Assembly: GCA_017629455.1 (NCBI GenBank)
Contig: JAGBXE010000072.1
Coordinates: forward strand, 1-7,996
From: Kiritimatiellia bacterium
Lineage (GTDB): Bacteria > Verrucomicrobiota > Kiritimatiellia > RFP12 > UBA1067
Reading direction: 5' to 3'
DNA length: 7,996 nucleotides
The position numbers were made by a program, and so were the translations under genes. Below, piece after piece: positions 5,990 to 7,996 of the stretch (within the stretch, counting starts at the first letter, position 1; each line of letters opens with the position of its first letter). The notes under the pieces were generated by a model. It saw nothing but the letters and a program-made list of their open reading frames with translations. It was not told the origin of the DNA and ran no database searches.

Positions 5990-7996
5990 CTAGCGCACGT
6001 CGATAAGGTAGGGCGTAAACGGTTCAAGCTCTATTGAAATACGCCCATCGACTACTGGAATTGACTTACCTGAAATAACTTCTTCTGCCGCCCTTGCCCC
6101 ATTTGCTGGCAAACTAACAGACTTCTTCTCCAATGTAAGATTAGATACGATATGCGTAACTTTCTTGCCGCTACGGTAAGTTGAGGCGTAAACTCCCTTT
6201 GGCGTCTTAATCGAATTGCGCCAATAAGGCTCAAAAGCGCGCTCATCAAGCTTAAGATCCTCGTATATCTTCCATACGCGAGCTACGTAGGGAAGATCGG
6301 TTAATTCACGCGGAACGGGGTGAACATTATGAACAAGTGTCATAGAAGCTAAAATACCGATAGTAAGCTTCTCGTTCGTGTAGGCGATAAACGACATAGG
6401 CAGGCCTATGGCATAGCCGGAATATTCGCACCTAAATGATTCAGTAGAGACGGTTGCAAGGTTGTCTGCAAGAGATTGCTGAACGTGCTCGCCATCGAAA
6501 CAGCTATCGGCAAACGCTAGAACGGGCGCTACCATACACGCGCTCTGATGCGCATCTATCGTGCCGCCGCGCGCATGGATGCGCTCATAAAGACGCTCGG
6601 CAAGGTCGCGCACTGCGCTTATCGGGTATGTGACATGAAGTTTACCTTCGCTATCGCGCCAGCCGCAACCATGCCTTTCGTTCGCGCACTCCCAAGGGAT
6701 GTACATACCGTCTGTATAAATGCCGTCAAGATTGTATCGATCGACAATCTCGTAGATATTCTCCTCTACATCTTTCGCCCAACCGCTCTTATAACAGCTC
6801 TGATATGCGCGGTGCGTTTCGGCCTGCCAACCGCCCTCCGCGCCGCCCTTAGGCGTGCGAATTAGGTAATCGCGCCACTTTTCGTTCCAATCGGGCATGA
6901 TAGTCGGGTACTCATAGCCGTAATAAACTAGCACCTTAACACCGTTGGCATGGAAGCGGTCGACGATAGCCTGAAATTCCTTAGGATCGCCAATAATGCC
7001 GTAGCCTTCTGCGCGTGAGAATGTCGAGTGAAGAACAACGTACCTTACGCCCGCTTTCCCGAAGCGTTCTGCAATATCGCTCGTAAGGATATTAGCCTTA
7101 TCGACTTCGTAGATGTGGAGCCTACGGTAAACATCGGGATCGCCCGTAAGGCGGGCTTTAACAGGCGTAGCCTGGAACCCGAACGACCAGCACACCGGCA
7201 AAAGCGCGTCTTCCCAGCGGTCGCGGCGGCCCTTCCACGCTTTAGGCATATTGTCTAAAAGGCGGTATCTAATGCGCGTACGATCGGAAAGTTTATTAAC
7301 GGAAATGCACTTGCGGGGGTTAGCCAGCTCGAAAGATTCGTCCGATTCGCACGAAATACCTAAGCCGCCATCTTCCCACCCGCACCAAATGTAGGGCTTA
7401 AACGGCAGATCACGCTCGCGCGTTTCTGCGGAATTAAGTATTTCTGGCGCCCAAGTCTGCGCAGAATCGGCACTTGGCCAGAAATGGAAAAGCGTTGAAG
7501 ATTCTTTAGTAAGGTCGACATCAAACCACAATTTAGTTAGAGTCGGATCATAGTCGCGAATCCAGACATGGAGAGAATGATAGCCGTATGGAACCACCTT
7601 AAGATCGGTCTTTACAAAACCGTCGTAGTGGAACGTAAGAGCGCTGTTTATCATTACGTTCTCGCAGTGCGCGGCAACTAGCACCTGAGCACTACGTTCA
7701 TCGGCGCGTAAAAACGTATATTGCCACTTATGGAAAACGCCTTCCTTCTCTCCAAACTTTGCGTGCAAGGCAATAGGCGCAGAAAAAACCTCGCGCCCAG
7801 CAGTCTTTACGGCAACGGGGAAAATGGAACTGTCGTAGACATATTGCCTATTCCAAACTGACACCGTCATGCGCTCGCCAGAAATATCGATGCGTACTGG
7901 CTCATAGGGCGCAGGCGGCGCACTAGATGTAGCACCATTACGCGCACAGCCTGAAAGCAGCGCAACTAAAAAGATGATTGCGAGAGCGAAAGCTAA
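5990..7996 (-). CDS. Lipoprotein GH123/DUF6067-like glycosidase (start beyond window)
   Basis: The frame is open from the right edge to TAG at 5990, giving 668 visible residues. The first ATG at 7870 is not the true start: the 42 codons before it stay open and encode LAFALAIIFLVALLSGC followed by ARNGATSSAPPAP, a lipoprotein signal peptide with lipobox LSGC and a flexible linker. The mature protein should be lipid-anchored on a membrane facing the periplasm or the outside. Numbering from the first visible residue, about 35-285 is a beta-sandwich region containing PFKPYIWCGWEDGG (198-211), typical of the N-terminal part of GH123/DUF6067-like proteins. About 290-560 is a TIM barrel with VRYVVLHSTFSR, VKVLVYYGYEYP, LDGIYTDGMY (423-432), HGCGW (442-446) and CFDGEH (499-504). 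About 590-668 is a small beta domain. Acidic residues in DGIYTDG and CFDGEH are candidate catalytic groups. The family call is from remembered motif pattern and the substrate is unknown. It probably ends a separate transcript. Confidence 0.82.
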   Translation of the reverse strand, partial: LAFALAIIFLVALLSGCARNGATSSAPPAPYEPVRIDISGERMTVSVWNRQYVYDSSIFPVAVKTAGREVFSAPIALHAKFGEKEGVFHKWQYTFLRADERSAQVLVAAHCENVMINSALTFHYDGFVKTDLKVVPYGYHSLHVWIRDYDPTLTKLWFDVDLTKESSTLFHFWPSADSAQTWAPEILNSAETRERDLPFKPYIWCGWEDGGLGISCESDESFELANPRKCISVNKLSDRTRIRYRLLDNMPKAWKGRRDRWEDALLPVCWSFGFQATPVKARLTGDPDVYRRLHIYEVDKANILTSDIAERFGKAGVRYVVLHSTFSRAEGYGIIGDPKEFQAIVDRFHANGVKVLVYYGYEYPTIMPDWNEKWRDYLIRTPKGGAEGGWQAETHRAYQSCYKSGWAKDVEENIYEIVDRYNLDGIYTDGMYIPWECANERHGCGWRDSEGKLHVTYPISAVRDLAERLYERIHARGGTIDAHQSACMVAPVLAFADSCFDGEHVQQSLADNLATVSTESFRCEYSGYAIGLPMSFIAYTNEKLTIGILASMTLVHNVHPVPRELTDLPYVARVWKIYEDLKLDERAFEPYWRNSIKTPKGVYASTYRSGKKVTHIVSNLTLEKKSVSLPANGARAAEEVISGKSIPVVDGRISIELEPFTPYLIDVR

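Noticed and set aside
4838..7614. Repeated CTTAAG palindromes across the genes
   Set aside because: They arise largely from the preferred Leu codon CTT beside AAG and similar combinations within coding sequence, so I see no sign of a separate signal.

Overview
The window is a fully minus-strand block of four genes for secreted or intracellular carbohydrate-active enzymes. It most resembles a gut or environmental member of the Verrucomicrobiota/Kiritimatiellota/Lentisphaerota group. That guess rests on the protein types: an SUMF1-like protein with an N-terminal beta domain, a DUF4838-type glycosidase, a GH123/DUF6067-like lipoprotein and an acetylxylan-esterase-like module, and no SusC/SusD pair inside the window. 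No rRNA or other phylogenetic marker is present, so the organism is inferred only.

Layout in transcription order (right to left): (a) 7996 to 5990, a lipoprotein TIM-barrel glycosidase whose start codon lies beyond the right edge; the first ATG inside the window (7870) is internal, because the same frame upstream of it encodes a lipoprotein signal peptide ending in LSGC. (b) 5989 to 5820, a 170-base AT-rich intergenic region holding two hairpins that may terminate the upstream transcript, then a sigma-70-like promoter with an inverted repeat in its spacer, and a short AT palindrome in the predicted leader. (c) 5819 to 4788, a 343-residue TIM-barrel protein with no signal peptide. (d) 4780 to 1286, a 1164-residue exported fusion of an AXE1/CE7-type esterase and a DUF4838-type glycosidase with a beta-rich C-terminal region. 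It starts 7 bases after the stop of (c), with its weak ribosome-binding site next to that stop codon. (e) 1256 to 1, an exported SUMF1/formylglycine-generating-enzyme-like protein, cut by the left edge, starting 29 bases after (d).

Reading of the locus: (c), (d) and (e) are packed like one operon that probably starts at the promoter near 5873-5901; (a) may be the end of an earlier unit in the same cluster. Together they look like part of a glycan-degradation cluster: a surface or membrane-anchored glycosidase, an exported enzyme that could remove acetyl groups and hydrolyse a glycosidic bond, and an apparently cytoplasmic hydrolase for imported fragments. The substrate cannot be read from the sequence; acetylated plant glycans (xylan-like) and host N-glycan or mucin-type glycans are both compatible with the families. 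There are no tRNA or rRNA genes, CRISPR arrays, insertion sequences or long repeats, and no gene-free stretch over 300 bases.
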